A stretch of 7,153 nt of DNA from positions 1 to 7,153 of the forward strand of contig JAFGOU010000102.1 of the NCBI GenBank assembly GCA_016926315.1, written 5' to 3'. Of this stretch, positions 6,845 through 7,153 are shown one piece after another (the stretch's first letter is position 1; each line of letters begins with the position of its first letter). The position numbers and the translations under genes are program-made. This DNA is from Chitinispirillaceae bacterium. GTDB taxonomy: Bacteria > Fibrobacterota > Chitinivibrionia > Chitinivibrionales > Chitinispirillaceae. The notes below the pieces were generated by a model that saw only the letters and a list, made by a program, of their open reading frames with translations, ran no database searches and was not told where the DNA came from.

Positions 6845-7153
6845 CTATTGTTTATGCGTAGGGAACAAGCCGATGACCAGAAGCACGCCGAGACCGCCAA
6901 GCACCGCAATCTTTCCCGCGATATCGAGAGAACCCGCGGAAAAGGCCAGTCCGTAGTTATAGGAAATCGCGGCTCCCGCGGCCATGCCGACAAGCGCCAT
7001 GGCGGCGTCGCCGCTTCCCTGACCGGCAAGCACCAGTTGCCGGAACGGACACCCGCCGAGAAACACCGAGGCGATGCCGACAACGGAAAGCGCCAGAAAA
7101 CTCCAGATCGTGTCGGATGATCCGATGATATGAACCCCCCAGTGTGCCTGGCC
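6845..7153 (-). CDS. yedE: YedE-type selenium/sulfur membrane transporter, C-terminal fragment
   Basis: The last 102 codons of a membrane protein whose 5' part lies beyond the right edge; the frame is open across the boundary, so internal GTG at 7066 is not the start. The fragment has three hydrophobic segments (about fragment residues 16-33, 50-70 and 80-97) and a GGCPFRQLVLAG motif at residues 33-44. This matches the conserved GGCP(L/F)RQ segment of the YeeE/YedE family, in which Cys residues handle sulfur or selenium species during transport (YeeE/TsuA takes up thiosulfate). The selenium-linked YedE branch is favoured because the next gene is DUF3343. A run of Gly-rich residues follows, then the end LFPTHKQ. 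I cannot see YedF, which often accompanies this pair; it could be upstream, off the window. The fit to a YeeE-type sulfur transporter instead cannot be excluded from the fragment alone. Confidence 0.85.
   Translation of the reverse strand, partial: GQAHWGVHIIGSSDTIWSFLALSVVGIASVFLGGCPFRQLVLAGQGSGDAAMALVGMAAGAAISYNYGLAFSAGSLDIAGKIAVLGGLGVLLVIGLFPTHKQ

Noticed and set aside
6845..7066. Reading the YedE fragment as a small complete 73-residue protein from the GTG at 7066
   Set aside because: The frame stays open to the right edge and the residues before the GTG continue the YedE-like hydrophobic segment, so it is the end of a longer gene.

Overview
The window looks like a GC-rich chromosomal segment from a Gram-negative (diderm) bacterium. 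The evidence is an Sec/lipobox lipoprotein and a WaaL/Wzy-type polysaccharide ligase-polymerase. Several features hint at a lineage outside the well-studied Proteobacteria, perhaps in the Bacteroidota/Fibrobacterota (FCB) neighbourhood: the first large membrane protein resembles DUF6057, a family I associate mainly with Bacteroidota, and it is paired with a haem-binding beta-propeller lipoprotein. This taxonomic guess is weak and rests on family memory only. No mobile element, tRNA, rRNA or CRISPR array was seen.

Layout, left to right. Positions 1-184 (minus) hold the first 61 codons of valyl-tRNA synthetase, with the rest off the left edge. Positions 185-487 are a divergent intergenic region. 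Positions 488-4002 (plus) are a two-gene operon: a 660-residue polytopic membrane protein of unknown function (DUF6057-like) and, overlapping it by ATGA, a 511-residue lipoprotein with one c-type haem motif and PD40/TolB-like propeller repeats. Only 24 bases separate this operon from a convergent minus-strand operon, which reads from the right edge towards the left: the C-terminal part of a YedE-type selenium/sulfur membrane transporter (6845-7153), a 74-residue DUF3343 putative Se/S carrier (6605-6829), and an 862-residue O-antigen ligase/polymerase with a C-terminal TPR array (4027-6615) whose start lies inside the DUF3343 gene.

How the genes may work together. YedE plus DUF3343 is a recognised selenium-associated pair: the membrane protein is thought to import a Se or S species and the small Cys protein to handle it. 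The ligase is translationally tied to that pair but belongs functionally to cell-surface glycan assembly. The plus-strand pair is an inner-membrane protein with a large soluble domain plus a probable envelope-anchored cytochrome-like propeller. Tight overlap suggests they act together, and this is the most plausible undescribed system here. The function of that pair cannot be read from the sequence.
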